Below are positions 17,282 to 26,292 of a DNA stretch of 56,439 nucleotides, one piece after another; position 1 is the first letter of the stretch, and each line of letters begins with the position of its first letter. Source of the DNA: Promethearchaeati archaeon (lineage in GTDB: Archaea > Asgardarchaeota > Heimdallarchaeia > Heimdallarchaeales > Heimdallarchaeaceae); NCBI GenBank assembly GCA_013166775.1, contig JABLTJ010000022.1, positions 1-56,439 of the forward strand, written 5' to 3'. Position numbers and translations under genes: made by a program. The notes beneath the pieces were generated by a model. That model was given only the letters and a program-made list of their open reading frames with translations, had not been told where the DNA came from and did not search any database.

Positions 17282-17478
17282 AAGACCTCAACTAGAAATT
17301 ACTAGGTATTTTTTGCTAATAAATGTTGTTGGACATCACTTTATATTTAATTTTTAAAATAGAAGTGAAAAAAACACCTTTCCTTTGGCTTTTTATCTCT
17401 CTATTTCATTATTTTAATGTACGAATACAAAGGAAATATTTTTAGATTTTAGTGATATAATCAGTTTGAGGATAAATA

Positions 17479-18060
17479 ATGAGCTCAAAGAAGAAATCAG
17501 ATGAATCTCTATCAAGCAATATTATTACAAGAAAAAGAAAAGTTCCTAAAAAAGATCTTTTTGTTGAAATGGAAGAAACTGCATATGAGACACTAAACAT
17601 CTCCAAAAGAAAAATACAAACTGGTCAGTATCTAAAAGAATTCCTAAAAGAAACTTCTTCAGCTGAAGCTGTTATAGAAGCTATACGCGTTACCATAGAC
17701 GCCCTTCTAGATAGTATAGCATCTGATTTGAGATCTTTATCAGCTGCCGCCTTAGTTCCACACCCCGAAAGCACAGAAACCAAAGCTATTGTCAGAGGTC
17801 CTTTAAGCAGAGACATTGTCAAAAAAATTCTAGGGATTTTTAGAAAATATCCTCCTGTTATAAACGATTTACTGGGATCAGACGAAGAAGTAAAATTTCT
17901 AGATACTGGTATTGGGTATGTAGTTCTGGAAAACTGCCAGAAAGACAATTTTCTTGTCGGGATAGTACAAAAACAAAAAGATGTGGATGAGCTCTCAAGA
18001 AAATTGAGGCATGTACAAAATGTTGTTGTAGATAATACTCTTCTAATCGAAGAATTGTAA
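17479..18060 (+). CDS. Roadblock-like protein with basic N-terminus (family member B)
   Basis: The N-terminal 40 residues are Lys/Ser-rich and probably unstructured. Residues about 60-190 form the same roadblock-like domain as the products at 16298 and 18794: SAAALVPHP strand, the FRKYPPVINDLLGSDEEVKFL helix region, GIGYVVLENC strand, FLVGIVQKQKDV strand and a closing helix. It is the only rightward member of the cluster and has no N-terminal longin-like domain. A GAGG ribosome-binding site lies about eight bases before the ATG. It converges on the 18076 gene with a 15-base gap. A partner or dimer role with members A and C is inferred. Confidence 0.6.
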   Translation: MSSKKKSDESLSSNIITRKRKVPKKDLFVEMEETAYETLNISKRKIQTGQYLKEFLKETSSAEAVIEAIRVTIDALLDSIASDLRSLSAAALVPHPESTETKAIVRGPLSRDIVKKILGIFRKYPPVINDLLGSDEEVKFLDTGIGYVVLENCQKDNFLVGIVQKQKDVDELSRKLRHVQNVVVDNTLLIEEL

Positions 18061-18075
18061 ATTAACTCATTTTTT

Positions 18076-18729
18076 CTATTGTTTCAGAGAAACTTTACAA
18101 TTCGGACAAATTTTCTCGTTTTTAGTAATTTCAGAGAAACAGTTCCAACAAATTGTTCCTGATAGCTCTTTTTTTGTATAGTCCAAAATCAAGTCTTTGA
18201 TTCTACCTATTAATTCCGAAGCTAGTTTTTTTTGATTTAATCTTCTTTTTACAGTCAAAGGATTGAGCGCTAAATAGAGTATATAAAAGAGGCCACCACA
18301 ACTGACCAATACTGTTCCAAACACTCTCAACATTAGTAATCTTTCCGAAACAATACCTATAACAATAATTGGTATTAGTATAGTCATTACTAAAAGAAGA
18401 ATTAACCATATACTATTTTTCAGTCTTAGAAATTTTTTATCCAACCATTTTCTAACTGATTCAGGAATTAGCACTATTTCTGATGATATTTCAATGTTCA
18501 CTAAATTAGATACCACATCATCCTCTATAGATATTATTTCTCTTTTAATGAATTTTCTTGATTTTAGCTGTAAAGCGTATTCATTGATTTCTTCAATTTC
18601 GTAATTTGTTTGCAGAAATTCCTGTTTGATAAAATCGAATAAAGCAGCAAGATTCTTCACTTTACTTTTAATATCACTTGATGCGAGGATATTTCTTTTT
18701 TTCATGCTATCTGATATTGTTATCACCAC
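18076..18729 (-). CDS. Two-span membrane protein with a C-terminal zinc ribbon
   Basis: This 217-residue protein has an N-terminal cytosolic region (about 1-95) and two adjacent hydrophobic helices (about 105-150, IWLILLLVMTILIPIIVIGIV and LLMLRVFGTVLVSCGGLFYIL). A helical linker and a zinc ribbon follow: CWNCFSEITKNEKICPNC, near the C-terminus. The gene sits inside the roadblock-like cluster and may supply its membrane anchor, but that is inference from position. The start is either GTG 18729 or ATG 18705; the sequence does not decide. The family is not recognised. Confidence 0.65.
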   Translation of the reverse strand: MVITISDSMKKRNILASSDIKSKVKNLAALFDFIKQEFLQTNYEIEEINEYALQLKSRKFIKREIISIEDDVVSNLVNIEISSEIVLIPESVRKWLDKKFLRLKNSIWLILLLVMTILIPIIVIGIVSERLLMLRVFGTVLVSCGGLFYILYLALNPLTVKRRLNQKKLASELIGRIKDLILDYTKKELSGTICWNCFSEITKNEKICPNCKVSLKQ

Positions 18730-18793
18730 TATTATTCTAAATAGATATGTATGAAATTTCAGTTTTTGGTTAAGAAATATAAGATCTGTCTAA

Positions 18794-19864
18794 TTAGAAT
18801 GATGATTTCAAAAATTCATCCATCATAATTTTAACCACTTTGAATCTCTTAGCAATGATTGGGATTTCATCTCTATTTTTAGTTATACTTACTAACATCC
18901 CGCTTTCTGCCTCTTCAAGAATAACAACTCCATCCCCTGCATCTAATGTTTTTTCTTCTGTACTACTTTCTAATGTTTGTTTGATAACTTCTGGATATTT
19001 CGAAAGAATTCCTAGGACAAATTCTGCATGCTTTTCTGTCATCCCAAAGGTTAAGGTTTCTAGTCTCCCATCTTCTCCTGTATAAACAAAACATACTCCT
19101 GTTTTTGTAGATAAACCTTTGACAACAGACGAAAGGACTTTTTCAATAGATGTTCTCTTAGTTTCTTCTAACATCTGTTGTGTCAATAGAACTTTTTTAT
19201 CTTCTTTTACTTCTTCTGTTTTTTCAGCTTTAAATCCAATGAATTCAAGAAGTCCTTCAACTTTCTCTTTTCCACCGACAGGTTGACTTGTTAATGGAGT
19301 AGAACTTGTAGTATATGGAGAAGGTGTAGATGTTGGAGGTTGAGTAACTGCTATCTCAGGTTCTACAGGAACTGGTTCTTCTTCCTTAACGATAGCAATG
19401 GGTTCTGCTTCAACTTGTTGTGGTTTCTTTGTTGGATAAAAATCATAACGAACCTGACTGGCTGCTCTCTCTGATATTAAATTACCAAGTTTCTTAATAA
19501 GAGCAGTTTGTGAACGAGGTTCCATTTTATCAATAGCACCATAATCTTGTAACTGTTCAATTAATTTCTGTTTGATAATATTGATAATCTTTACAGATTC
19601 TTGTTCAGGTGAATCAGGTAAGAACATGCAGCTTAATATGATATTATAAAATAGTTGATAATCTATTCTGAATACCTCATTGATTAGAGTGATTGTTTGA
19701 GATTTTTTCAGCTCTTCTCTTATTTTTACGCTGGTGTCTATAACTTGAAAAACAGTAGAAAAAGGTGTTTTTTGATTTATAACTTTGTCAAAAACCATAT
19801 CTTCATCTAATGTAAAAAGACTAAAGCCAACAAACTTGTCCCAGGGTAATTCAAAGTCACTCAT
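18794..19864 (-). CDS. Longin/roadblock-like two-domain protein with Pro/Thr linker (family member C)
   Basis: Residues 1-150 are a mixed alpha/beta domain beginning LPWDKFVGFSLFTLDEDMVF, possibly longin-like. Residues about 155-205 are a Pro/Thr/Ser/Glu-rich linker (PVPVEPEIAVTQPPTSTPS). Residues about 230-356 carry the cluster's roadblock-like domain: VCFVYTGEDGRLETLTFG, LSKYPEVIKQTLESSTEEKT, LDAGDGVVILEEAESGMLV, and a closing helix. This copy shows the roadblock pattern most clearly. It lies 57 bases downstream of the acidic 19922-21079 gene on the same strand, so both are probably one transcript. A GTPase-regulating or scaffolding role is inferred only from the fold. Confidence 0.6.
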   Translation of the reverse strand: MSDFELPWDKFVGFSLFTLDEDMVFDKVINQKTPFSTVFQVIDTSVKIREELKKSQTITLINEVFRIDYQLFYNIILSCMFLPDSPEQESVKIINIIKQKLIEQLQDYGAIDKMEPRSQTALIKKLGNLISERAASQVRYDFYPTKKPQQVEAEPIAIVKEEEPVPVEPEIAVTQPPTSTPSPYTTSSTPLTSQPVGGKEKVEGLLEFIGFKAEKTEEVKEDKKVLLTQQMLEETKRTSIEKVLSSVVKGLSTKTGVCFVYTGEDGRLETLTFGMTEKHAEFVLGILSKYPEVIKQTLESSTEEKTLDAGDGVVILEEAESGMLVSITKNRDEIPIIAKRFKVVKIMMDEFLKSSF

Positions 19865-19921
19865 TTAATCCCCTTAAATTCATCATAGTTTAATAATATA
19901 TCTAGTCATTACTTCTTATTG

Positions 19922-21079
19922 CTATGTTCTTCTTTGTTTTTTTCTTCGCAAGTTTTTTTCTCTTCTATCTTTCTTTCTTTCCCACTGCTTCCATTTCTTT
20001 ACATTCTTTGATGATTCCTGCCCAAATACCACTGCTGAATAAGCTCTTCCTTCAGTTTGTCCCATATCCCTTACATGGAACTCTTCTTCCTTTTCCCTTT
20101 CCTTAGTCTCTGCTAACATCTGTGCAATGATCTCGTTTCTCCGTTTAACTTGTTCATCATCAAGATCAGGCATCACTTCAACTTGTTCTTCAATTTCAAT
20201 TGTACTGTCAGTACTTACTTCTAAAGTATCCATTTCTACAATTTCTTCTGGTTCTGGAACAGAAACAGTCTCAGTCCCTGGAACTACTTCTAGTTCAAAA
20301 ATATTTTCGGGTTCAGGATATACGATTTCCTCAACTGGTGTATCCTCAATTTTGGAAACTTCTGAAATAACCTCTATTGGAGATGAATGTTCTGTAATTA
20401 AATCAATTTTCTCATCGGCTTTTAGGGATTCGATTTCAAGTGGAACTAATTCTTCCTCAGTAATTGGAACGCTAGTAGCTTCATCAATAAAAACCATTTT
20501 ATGTACATCTTCAGGAATGTGTTCAGGTTTAAGAAATACTTCTTCATTAATCACTGGTTCAGTAACAATTGGTTGAGACAAATCTACAGGTTCAAGTTCT
20601 TTAATTTGTTCTTCTAAATCGATTCCTTCAAATTCTGTTTCTCCCCTTACATCTTCTACTGGAAAATCGGGTTTTTCAACTTCTGTGAGTATCTCGCTTG
20701 CTGTAATTATTTCAGGTTTTAATTCAGGAGATTCCTCTGTAGTTACTACTTCGTCTATTGGAAGGGGAATTTGTTCCTTTTCAATAATCTCCTTTAAATC
20801 CTCCTGATCCTTTACAATTACTTCTTCTGCTGTTTCTTCCCCTGATACAGCTTTAGCTAAACCAATTGTAACTTCCTCTAGACCTATTTTTCTTTCAATC
20901 TTCTTAGCTTCAACTTCATCTATTGTTTCCGTTATTGGAACTTCTTCTGTTACATCATCCACTGCTTTTGTTTTTTCTTCTAGAACCTTTTCTTTCGCTA
21001 GATTATAGAGATATTGAGCAAATCGAGTGATATTTTTCTTATCCCATTCGAGTAAATCATCGTTTTCATTTGAATTCAT
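19922..21079 (-). CDS. Long acidic, probably disordered protein with a basic C-terminus
   Basis: Of 385 residues, about 25-310 are Glu/Val/Pro/Ile-rich low-complexity sequence with recurring short units such as PEPE and EEVVIEEV-like stretches, with few predicted folds. A short N-terminal helix (ITRFAQYLYNLAKEKVLEEK) precedes it. The C-terminus is strongly basic and helical (KKWKQWERKKDRREKNLRRKK). This charge-split layout suggests a flexible tether or scaffold that binds proteins at its ends. It heads the leftward transcript carrying roadblock-like member C. No family is recognised, and the acidic stretch makes database matches unreliable. Confidence 0.6.
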   Translation of the reverse strand: MNSNENDDLLEWDKKNITRFAQYLYNLAKEKVLEEKTKAVDDVTEEVPITETIDEVEAKKIERKIGLEEVTIGLAKAVSGEETAEEVIVKDQEDLKEIIEKEQIPLPIDEVVTTEESPELKPEIITASEILTEVEKPDFPVEDVRGETEFEGIDLEEQIKELEPVDLSQPIVTEPVINEEVFLKPEHIPEDVHKMVFIDEATSVPITEEELVPLEIESLKADEKIDLITEHSSPIEVISEVSKIEDTPVEEIVYPEPENIFELEVVPGTETVSVPEPEEIVEMDTLEVSTDSTIEIEEQVEVMPDLDDEQVKRRNEIIAQMLAETKEREKEEEFHVRDMGQTEGRAYSAVVFGQESSKNVKKWKQWERKKDRREKNLRRKKQRRT

Positions 21080-21280
21080 GATGTAATCACTTAGTTGAAA
21101 TTAAGGAATCTCTACTCACAATACAACTCATATGTTATTAAATTTTTTTAAACTCTAAGTGAATACTATCAGAGAGTCACAATTAATTAAATATCATCTA
21201 CAAGTTCTTATGTTGTTGTTTATCTAATTTCTGCTAATAATAAACTAAACTTTAATAATCTAACAAATAATTATAATTTG

Positions 21281-22327
21281 ATGAACTCTTCTGTGAAGCC
21301 ACTGTTAATCCAACTAGTTAGTTCTTTCTCCTATTATCTTGTAGATGAAGCACGTAAAGAAATGGGAAGCGAAATTACAGAAGTTAAAATAGATGATATT
21401 GAATACTACAAAGCTAGTGGGAGATTTGGAGATGTGTATGTAGTAGACGTTTTTTATACATCTGTAGTGGGAAAACACAAAAGTAAACTTGCGATTAAAT
21501 TCATTGAAAGCTCAATTGACGTAATAACAGAGATAAAAAATTCATCATTTCTTGAAAAAAAATTCTCAACTCGATCATTCGTTCAAGTTCCAAGATATAT
21601 CTATGTGAATCTGAAACAACCTACTTTTATAGCATATGAAGGCATAACAGGAGTAAATTATGAAGATGCTGATAGCGTTCTTAATAAAAGTTTCTGGGCA
21701 GGATATGTTTTATCCATAATTCATGAAGGAAAAGCTAGGTCAGTCATTGCTGATATTTATGAAGAATTATATCGAAGATTAATTCTAACTATTTTTGGAG
21801 GAGAAGAAATCGAGCAAGAAATAATGGAAAAATCTAAAGATCTTCTTGAGATGGTGACAAATTCTCAAGGTGGAAGTGATTCTTTCGGAGATTATCATCA
21901 AAGCAATTTAATGATAAGAACAACTCCTCAAGGAGAAATAGTTAATATTGCTATTATAGATCCAACATTCTGGATGCAAGGATCATTTGACCGTTTTGAG
22001 GATATAGGTACATTCTTTGGAAGACAAGCTTTACTCGAATATCGAACATCAAGGACTCTGATAAGCACTATCTCTGATATTAAGCAATTTATAGAAGGAT
22101 ATAATGTTCATCTAAAAGAGATAAATAACGTCCATCTGGAAAAGTTGTATCCAAAAGGCTATCCAATCGATTTCTTTCTTTCAATTTGGGCTATGATGGA
22201 TATTATAGATAAAACTAGCACACTGAATATTCCAGTTGACCATCCAGACGTTGTTCTATTGAAAGAATTAGCGATAAATTTCTTAACAGAACATCCAATA
22301 AGCAGCGAAGTTAACACTTTTCTTTAA
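21281..22327 (+). CDS. APH/choline-kinase-like phosphotransferase
   Basis: The protein has a kinase-like layout: a glycine strand (ASGRFGDVYVVDVF), then a Lys in LAIKFIES, a hinge with AYEGITGV, and the catalytic loop FGDYHQSNLMI (about residue 205). The metal motif is IAIIDPTFW (about 228), with Asp-Pro in place of the protein-kinase DFG. It belongs to the aminoglycoside/choline kinase-like superfamily, but the usual HGD is FGD here. The substrate could be a small molecule or a protein. The frame begins with TTG at 21278, directly before the ATG at 21281 used here. The Rpn11-like protease gene follows 45 bases downstream on the same strand, so co-expression is likely. Confidence 0.7.
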   Translation: MNSSVKPLLIQLVSSFSYYLVDEARKEMGSEITEVKIDDIEYYKASGRFGDVYVVDVFYTSVVGKHKSKLAIKFIESSIDVITEIKNSSFLEKKFSTRSFVQVPRYIYVNLKQPTFIAYEGITGVNYEDADSVLNKSFWAGYVLSIIHEGKARSVIADIYEELYRRLILTIFGGEEIEQEIMEKSKDLLEMVTNSQGGSDSFGDYHQSNLMIRTTPQGEIVNIAIIDPTFWMQGSFDRFEDIGTFFGRQALLEYRTSRTLISTISDIKQFIEGYNVHLKEINNVHLEKLYPKGYPIDFFLSIWAMMDIIDKTSTLNIPVDHPDVVLLKELAINFLTEHPISSEVNTFL

Positions 22328-22372
22328 CAAGGGGAAAAAATTTAAAGAATCAATGAGATAATGAACTGAAGA

Positions 22373-23215
22373 ATGACTCAATACAGAAAAGAAATCCTGA
22401 TTTCTCCATATGTTTTAGCAAAGATATTGTCAGTAGATTCTATAGAGCCAACTAAAGAGTCTGCGGGTGTTCTTCTAGGTTATTTGGATGAGGACGGAGA
22501 AACGTTAATTGTAACAGATTTTGATACAGGAAGTCAAAAACAAACATCTACTTTTGTTACCCTAGATGATGAAGCTCTTGTTCAGATTGTTGAAGATTTA
22601 CAGAAAAGAGAAAGAAATGAAACAATTGTTGGTTGGGCTCACACTCATCCATCTTTTGGTTGTTTTCTCTCAGGAACAGATAAAAATACTCAACGAATAT
22701 ATCAGAATCTGTTTTCACATGCTGTTGCACTTGTTGTAGACCCCTCTAAATACTATAACACTTCACAGCAAAAAGATTTGGAAATCCAATTTTTCAGATT
22801 AATCGATGATCTTGATTACAAAGCTGTTCCTTACGGGATTTACTTTGATGATATTACTCAACATTTATCCAATTTAGTAGAGGTTGATATTAAATGGGAT
22901 ATTCCACAACTTACAAAGGAAGAAGTCAGAAAACTTCATCAGAAATTGGAAACCATTGTCTCTCCAAAACTTCTTGAGAATGATAAGATGTTGCTTCATG
23001 GTTTTGTTGATATACTAAGTGAGTCAAAAGAAGAGCTGGTGGATGTTGGAGAAGGTAAGGAAATATTGGAATCTATTGATAAGAAATTAAGCATTATTGG
23101 TGATAATGTTAATCAAATATATAACGAAGAAACATTCAATCTTTATGCTGTTCTCAATATTATTGCTGTTGTTATAATAGCAATCTCTTGGTTTTTGATA
23201 GCTTTTTTCATTTGA
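22373..23215 (+). CDS. Tail-anchored Rpn11/CSN5-like JAMM (MPN+) metalloprotease
   Basis: The JAMM zinc site is complete: Glu29 (in KESAGVLLG) and the H-x-H-P-x7-D-type motif, His90, His92, Ser100 and Asp103 in HTHPSFGCFLSGTDKNTQ. The segment closely follows eukaryotic Rpn11 (HSHPGFGCWLSG, then NTQ), and the later VVDPSKYYN and FRLI also match the Rpn11 pattern. Rpn11-type enzymes cleave the isopeptide bond between ubiquitin and substrate. After about residue 180 comes a helical stretch and a C-terminal hydrophobic helix (about 257-278), so it is probably anchored in the membrane with the catalytic domain in the cytosol. Rpn11 itself is a soluble proteasome subunit, so this anchor is unusual. 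Its substrate is not known. Confidence 0.88.
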   Translation: MTQYRKEILISPYVLAKILSVDSIEPTKESAGVLLGYLDEDGETLIVTDFDTGSQKQTSTFVTLDDEALVQIVEDLQKRERNETIVGWAHTHPSFGCFLSGTDKNTQRIYQNLFSHAVALVVDPSKYYNTSQQKDLEIQFFRLIDDLDYKAVPYGIYFDDITQHLSNLVEVDIKWDIPQLTKEEVRKLHQKLETIVSPKLLENDKMLLHGFVDILSESKEELVDVGEGKEILESIDKKLSIIGDNVNQIYNEETFNLYAVLNIIAVVIIAISWFLIAFFI

Positions 23216-23421
23216 TATCTGAAGAGAATATTACAAAAGTAGAAGAAAGCGGTGTAGGAGAAAACTACTACTAGGAATAGTTAAATTATCTTATAATACG
23301 CAAGATAAAGAAGAAAAAATTACTTGGCATCATTCAGGAAGTATAAGAAAATTTAGAGATAATTACTTGATTTTTACAATAGTAGAAGAATTTTTCAAAT
23401 ACTTATTTTCAATACAATATA

Positions 23422-24222
23422 ATGTTCAATTTAGAAATAATCCCAATTAAGTCTGTCAAGATCATAAAAGAAGATGATGATTTATTATTTATACTAAATC
23501 AATCTTTAGAAAATCAAAAGATAACTCTTATGGATGATGATATTCTAGTAATTGCCAGTAAAGTGATATCCGTTGTTGAAGGTAGAATTATTTCTTATGA
23601 TACAGTAAAATATGGAGAATTGGCAGAAAAGCTCGGATGCGAAGCTAAAATACCTCCCGAATTTGCCCAACTTATACTAAATGAATCAGGTGGAAATTAT
23701 ATTGGTGCAGTACCTGGTGCAATCACTACTATCAACGAATATGGATTATTAGCAAATGCAGGAGCAGATCAATCAAATGTAGGAGACAATCAGGCAATAT
23801 TGCTTCCAAAAGATTGCAAACAATCAGCCAAAAAAATACATGAAATAATTAAAGAGCAACATGGTAAATATGTTGGAATTATAGTTGCTGATTCTAGAAC
23901 TATGCCTTTAAGACTAGGTACAGTAGGTGGGGCTTTAGCAACATATGGTTTCAAAGCTGTTCTAGATGTAAGAGGTAAAAAGGATCTATTTGGAAGGATA
24001 ATGCACATAACAACCAGAGCAATCGCTGACCAATTAGCAACAGCTGCTGAGCTATTGATGGGAGAAACAGATGAACAAATACCATTTGTTATTATTAGGG
24101 GGTATTTCCATATGAGAATTGGTGAATCTGAGGAAGAGAATCTAAATACTTTGATTACCCCAGAACAATGTATGTTTATCGGGCCAATTCTTAGCTGTCT
24201 GGAAGAGAAAAGGGGATTATAA
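23422..24222 (+). CDS. cofE: Coenzyme F420-0:L-glutamate ligase
   Basis: CofE adds gamma-linked glutamates to F420-0 using GTP. The 266 residues carry the family landmarks: LVIASKVISVVEGRI near the N-terminus, LLANAGADQSNVGDNQAILLP at about residue 110, and the conserved IIVADSRTMPLRLGTVG. The KKDLFGR and TTRAIADQLATAAELLMGE segments are also present. Its presence implies F420 use by the cell. It is followed three bases later by a DHPS-like gene, so the two form a small cofactor operon. A gap of 206 bases precedes it. The length is usual for the archaeal enzyme, without the bacterial fused C-terminal domain. Confidence 0.95.
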   Translation: MFNLEIIPIKSVKIIKEDDDLLFILNQSLENQKITLMDDDILVIASKVISVVEGRIISYDTVKYGELAEKLGCEAKIPPEFAQLILNESGGNYIGAVPGAITTINEYGLLANAGADQSNVGDNQAILLPKDCKQSAKKIHEIIKEQHGKYVGIIVADSRTMPLRLGTVGGALATYGFKAVLDVRGKKDLFGRIMHITTRAIADQLATAAELLMGETDEQIPFVIIRGYFHMRIGESEEENLNTLITPEQCMFIGPILSCLEEKRGL

Positions 24223-24224
24223 AT

Positions 24225-25082
24225 ATGATAAAAGGTAATCTAGGAAAAATAGAAGTGGGGGATGGAAAACCAATAAGAATTGTAGGAGTAGTCAATCTTT
24301 CTTCAGCTTCATTCTTTGAAGAATCAATTGCATCTTCCTCAGAAGAAATTTCTCAAAAGATTAAAAGTATGATTGAGGAAGGTGTAGACTGCTTAGATCT
24401 AGGAGCTCAATCAACACGTCCAATTCAAATCTATAGTGGAGAAGGAAGAGTTGATGCTGATACTGAGATAGAAATGATCAAGAAATCATCAGACATTGCT
24501 TTGGATATAACTAGCAGTTATGACAATATTGAGATTTCTATAGACACAACACGAAGTATCGTTGCGTCATATGCACTTAATAAAGGCATTCGTGTTATCA
24601 ATGATATTTCTGGTCTCAAGAAGGATAGTGAAATGGCCAAAGTTATTGGAGACTACAATGGTTGTGTAGTACTAATGGCAGCAAAGAATGAGCCAGGAGA
24701 TGTTTATAAAATATCAGATGTTGTTGAAGAATTGAGAATCAGTATAGCCAAAGGAATTGAAAACGGGATAAATGAAGATAACATAATTGTTGATCCAGGA
24801 ATAGGTAGTTGGGAAGCAAGAGATTACTTCCATGATTACTCTTTGATCAAGAATCTCGAAGAATTTCGTACAACTGAAAAACCAATTTATGTGGGAATTA
24901 GTAGGAAAACATCAATAGGGAAGATTCTAAATAACGCTCCTCCTGAGGAAAGACTTTTTGGTTCAATAGGGGCAACAATTGTAGCAGTTATGAATGGTGC
25001 TCATATAATTAGAACACATGATGTAAAACCAACTTTAGAAGCTATAAGGGTCGCTGAAAAAATCATAAATTTTAAACAATAA
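24225..25082 (+). CDS. Dihydropteroate synthase-like protein
   Basis: A TIM-barrel pterin-binding protein of 285 residues. Landmarks are IVGVVNLSSASFFEES in place of the usual NVTPDSFSDGG, GVDCLDLGAQSTRP (about 65), SIDTTRS (about 107), INDISGL (about 128), NIIVDPGIG (about 187), and VGISRKTSIGKIL (about 223). In archaea, members of this family act in the formation of the pterin-arylamine carbon of methanopterin or folates, or related reactions. The altered first loop argues for a variant substrate. Directly after cofE, it suggests joint supply of C1/redox cofactors. The arylamine partner is not visible in the window. Confidence 0.85.
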   Translation: MIKGNLGKIEVGDGKPIRIVGVVNLSSASFFEESIASSSEEISQKIKSMIEEGVDCLDLGAQSTRPIQIYSGEGRVDADTEIEMIKKSSDIALDITSSYDNIEISIDTTRSIVASYALNKGIRVINDISGLKKDSEMAKVIGDYNGCVVLMAAKNEPGDVYKISDVVEELRISIAKGIENGINEDNIIVDPGIGSWEARDYFHDYSLIKNLEEFRTTEKPIYVGISRKTSIGKILNNAPPEERLFGSIGATIVAVMNGAHIIRTHDVKPTLEAIRVAEKIINFKQ

Positions 25083-25103
25083 CAGAGCTGAAAGATATTG
25101 AGT

Positions 25104-26180
25104 TCATCTTTTCTCGAAAAAAGCACCTTCATCAATATTGACAGACCATACTTGTAATCTAAGCTCTCTCTCCAATTCCTGCTTAATTTTAGCATTCTCA
25201 TCTTCAACTAGAAGCACAACACTACCTCCCAATCCTGCCCCAGTAAGTTTTCCACCTAAAGCTCTTTTTCTTAAACCTGTAGCAACTATTTTATCTAAAA
25301 TTGGCAAAGATACACCAATATTTTCTCTTAAGTTTTGGTGCTGAGATGTAAGAAGTTTTCCTAGTACATGTAAATCGGAGTTAGATTTCAAAAGTTCTTT
25401 TTCAGCAATTTCCGTATCTGATTTTATTGAAACAACACCTTCGAGTATCCTATAGTCTTGTCTGGATAATTTTTGCTCATTTCTTCTAACGTGATCAATT
25501 GAAATATCTTTCAGATCCAATTTGGTTATTTCTTCTATTTCAAAAACAGCTTTCTTAATTTCATTTACTTTTTTTCCATGAACCTCGCTAGTTAGTTTCG
25601 GTGTATTGCTATCAACTACAATCAAGCTTAATTCTGGTTTGGGCAGAGAAGATAACAATGGTGGTTCAGTGCAGATGAGGCTAATAATTGAACCAAAAGA
25701 AGAGGCATATTGATCCATTCTTCCACAGGGTATCCCAAGGATATTGTGTTCAGCATCATAAGCTAGTTCAGCTATTTCGCTTTCAGAAATATCTAAATTG
25801 AGTATTCCATCTAAATGTTTTATCCAACAAACTAGAAGAGCTGCAGAACTGGATAATCCACTAGCAATTGGTATATCACTCTGAATTTTAACTGATAATG
25901 ATGGAAATTCTATATCTCGAATTCTATTTTTCAAAGCTAGTAAACCAGATTCAAGATAATTCCGAAAATCCTTCTGATTACTACTTAGCGAAGAAATTCT
26001 TGTTGGTAAGGTGACTACCTCATCAGTATCCAAGCTTTGAATTTTTATACCTTTACCATTTTTTTCTGTAGAAGAGATGTTGAATCTCAGGTTAATAGCT
26101 GCAGGAATTACTCTTAATCCTAAATAATCCTGATGTTCTCCGTATAAACACACTCTGGCTGGTGCTGATGAGAAATACAT
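25104..26180 (-). CDS. GHMP kinase, galactokinase-like
   Basis: The protein has the GHMP signatures: the sugar-kinase start ARVCLYGEHQDYLGLRVIPA (galactokinase-like GEHxDYxG), the ATP motif PIASGLSSSAALL (about 105), GIPCGRMDQYASSFGS (about 150), and the C-terminal LTGAGLGGSVVLLVED. The MDQYAS motif and GEH start favour a galactokinase-type enzyme over mevalonate or homoserine kinase, but the exact sugar cannot be assigned. The frame extends to 26201; I chose 26180 (MYFSSAPARVCLYGEH) because it places the substrate-binding loop at the usual distance from the start. It converges on the DHPS gene with a 21-base gap. It diverges from the ATPase gene at 26293. Confidence 0.8.
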   Translation of the reverse strand: MYFSSAPARVCLYGEHQDYLGLRVIPAAINLRFNISSTEKNGKGIKIQSLDTDEVVTLPTRISSLSSNQKDFRNYLESGLLALKNRIRDIEFPSLSVKIQSDIPIASGLSSSAALLVCWIKHLDGILNLDISESEIAELAYDAEHNILGIPCGRMDQYASSFGSIISLICTEPPLLSSLPKPELSLIVVDSNTPKLTSEVHGKKVNEIKKAVFEIEEITKLDLKDISIDHVRRNEQKLSRQDYRILEGVVSIKSDTEIAEKELLKSNSDLHVLGKLLTSQHQNLRENIGVSLPILDKIVATGLRKRALGGKLTGAGLGGSVVLLVEDENAKIKQELERELRLQVWSVNIDEGAFFEKR

Positions 26181-26253
26181 TAGAGTCAGCAAACACTTCA
26201 TATTCCTATTAATAATACTTTTTACATTTCAATCACTTTTCCGTCTTGACAAA

Positions 26254-26263
26254 GTATATATAG
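26254..26263 (+). promoter_or_regulatory. TATA-like box of the AAA ATPase gene
   Basis: The sequence gtatatatag is centred about 35 bases before the GTG at 26293, giving a predicted leader of about 8 bases. Confidence 0.4.
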
Positions 26264-26292
26264 AAAAATTACATAAAAAAAGTGGGGATATT

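Noticed and set aside
20127..20576. A 149-codon Ser-rich frame on the plus strand
   Set aside because: It is the antisense shadow of the acidic low-complexity gene at 19922-21079; Glu codons read backwards give Ser and Phe.
23223..23450. A 75-codon open frame before and overlapping the start of cofE
   Set aside because: It has no ATG or GTG start, no ribosome-binding site and no recognisable protein; it reads into cofE in another frame. It could be a gene remnant but the evidence is too weak.
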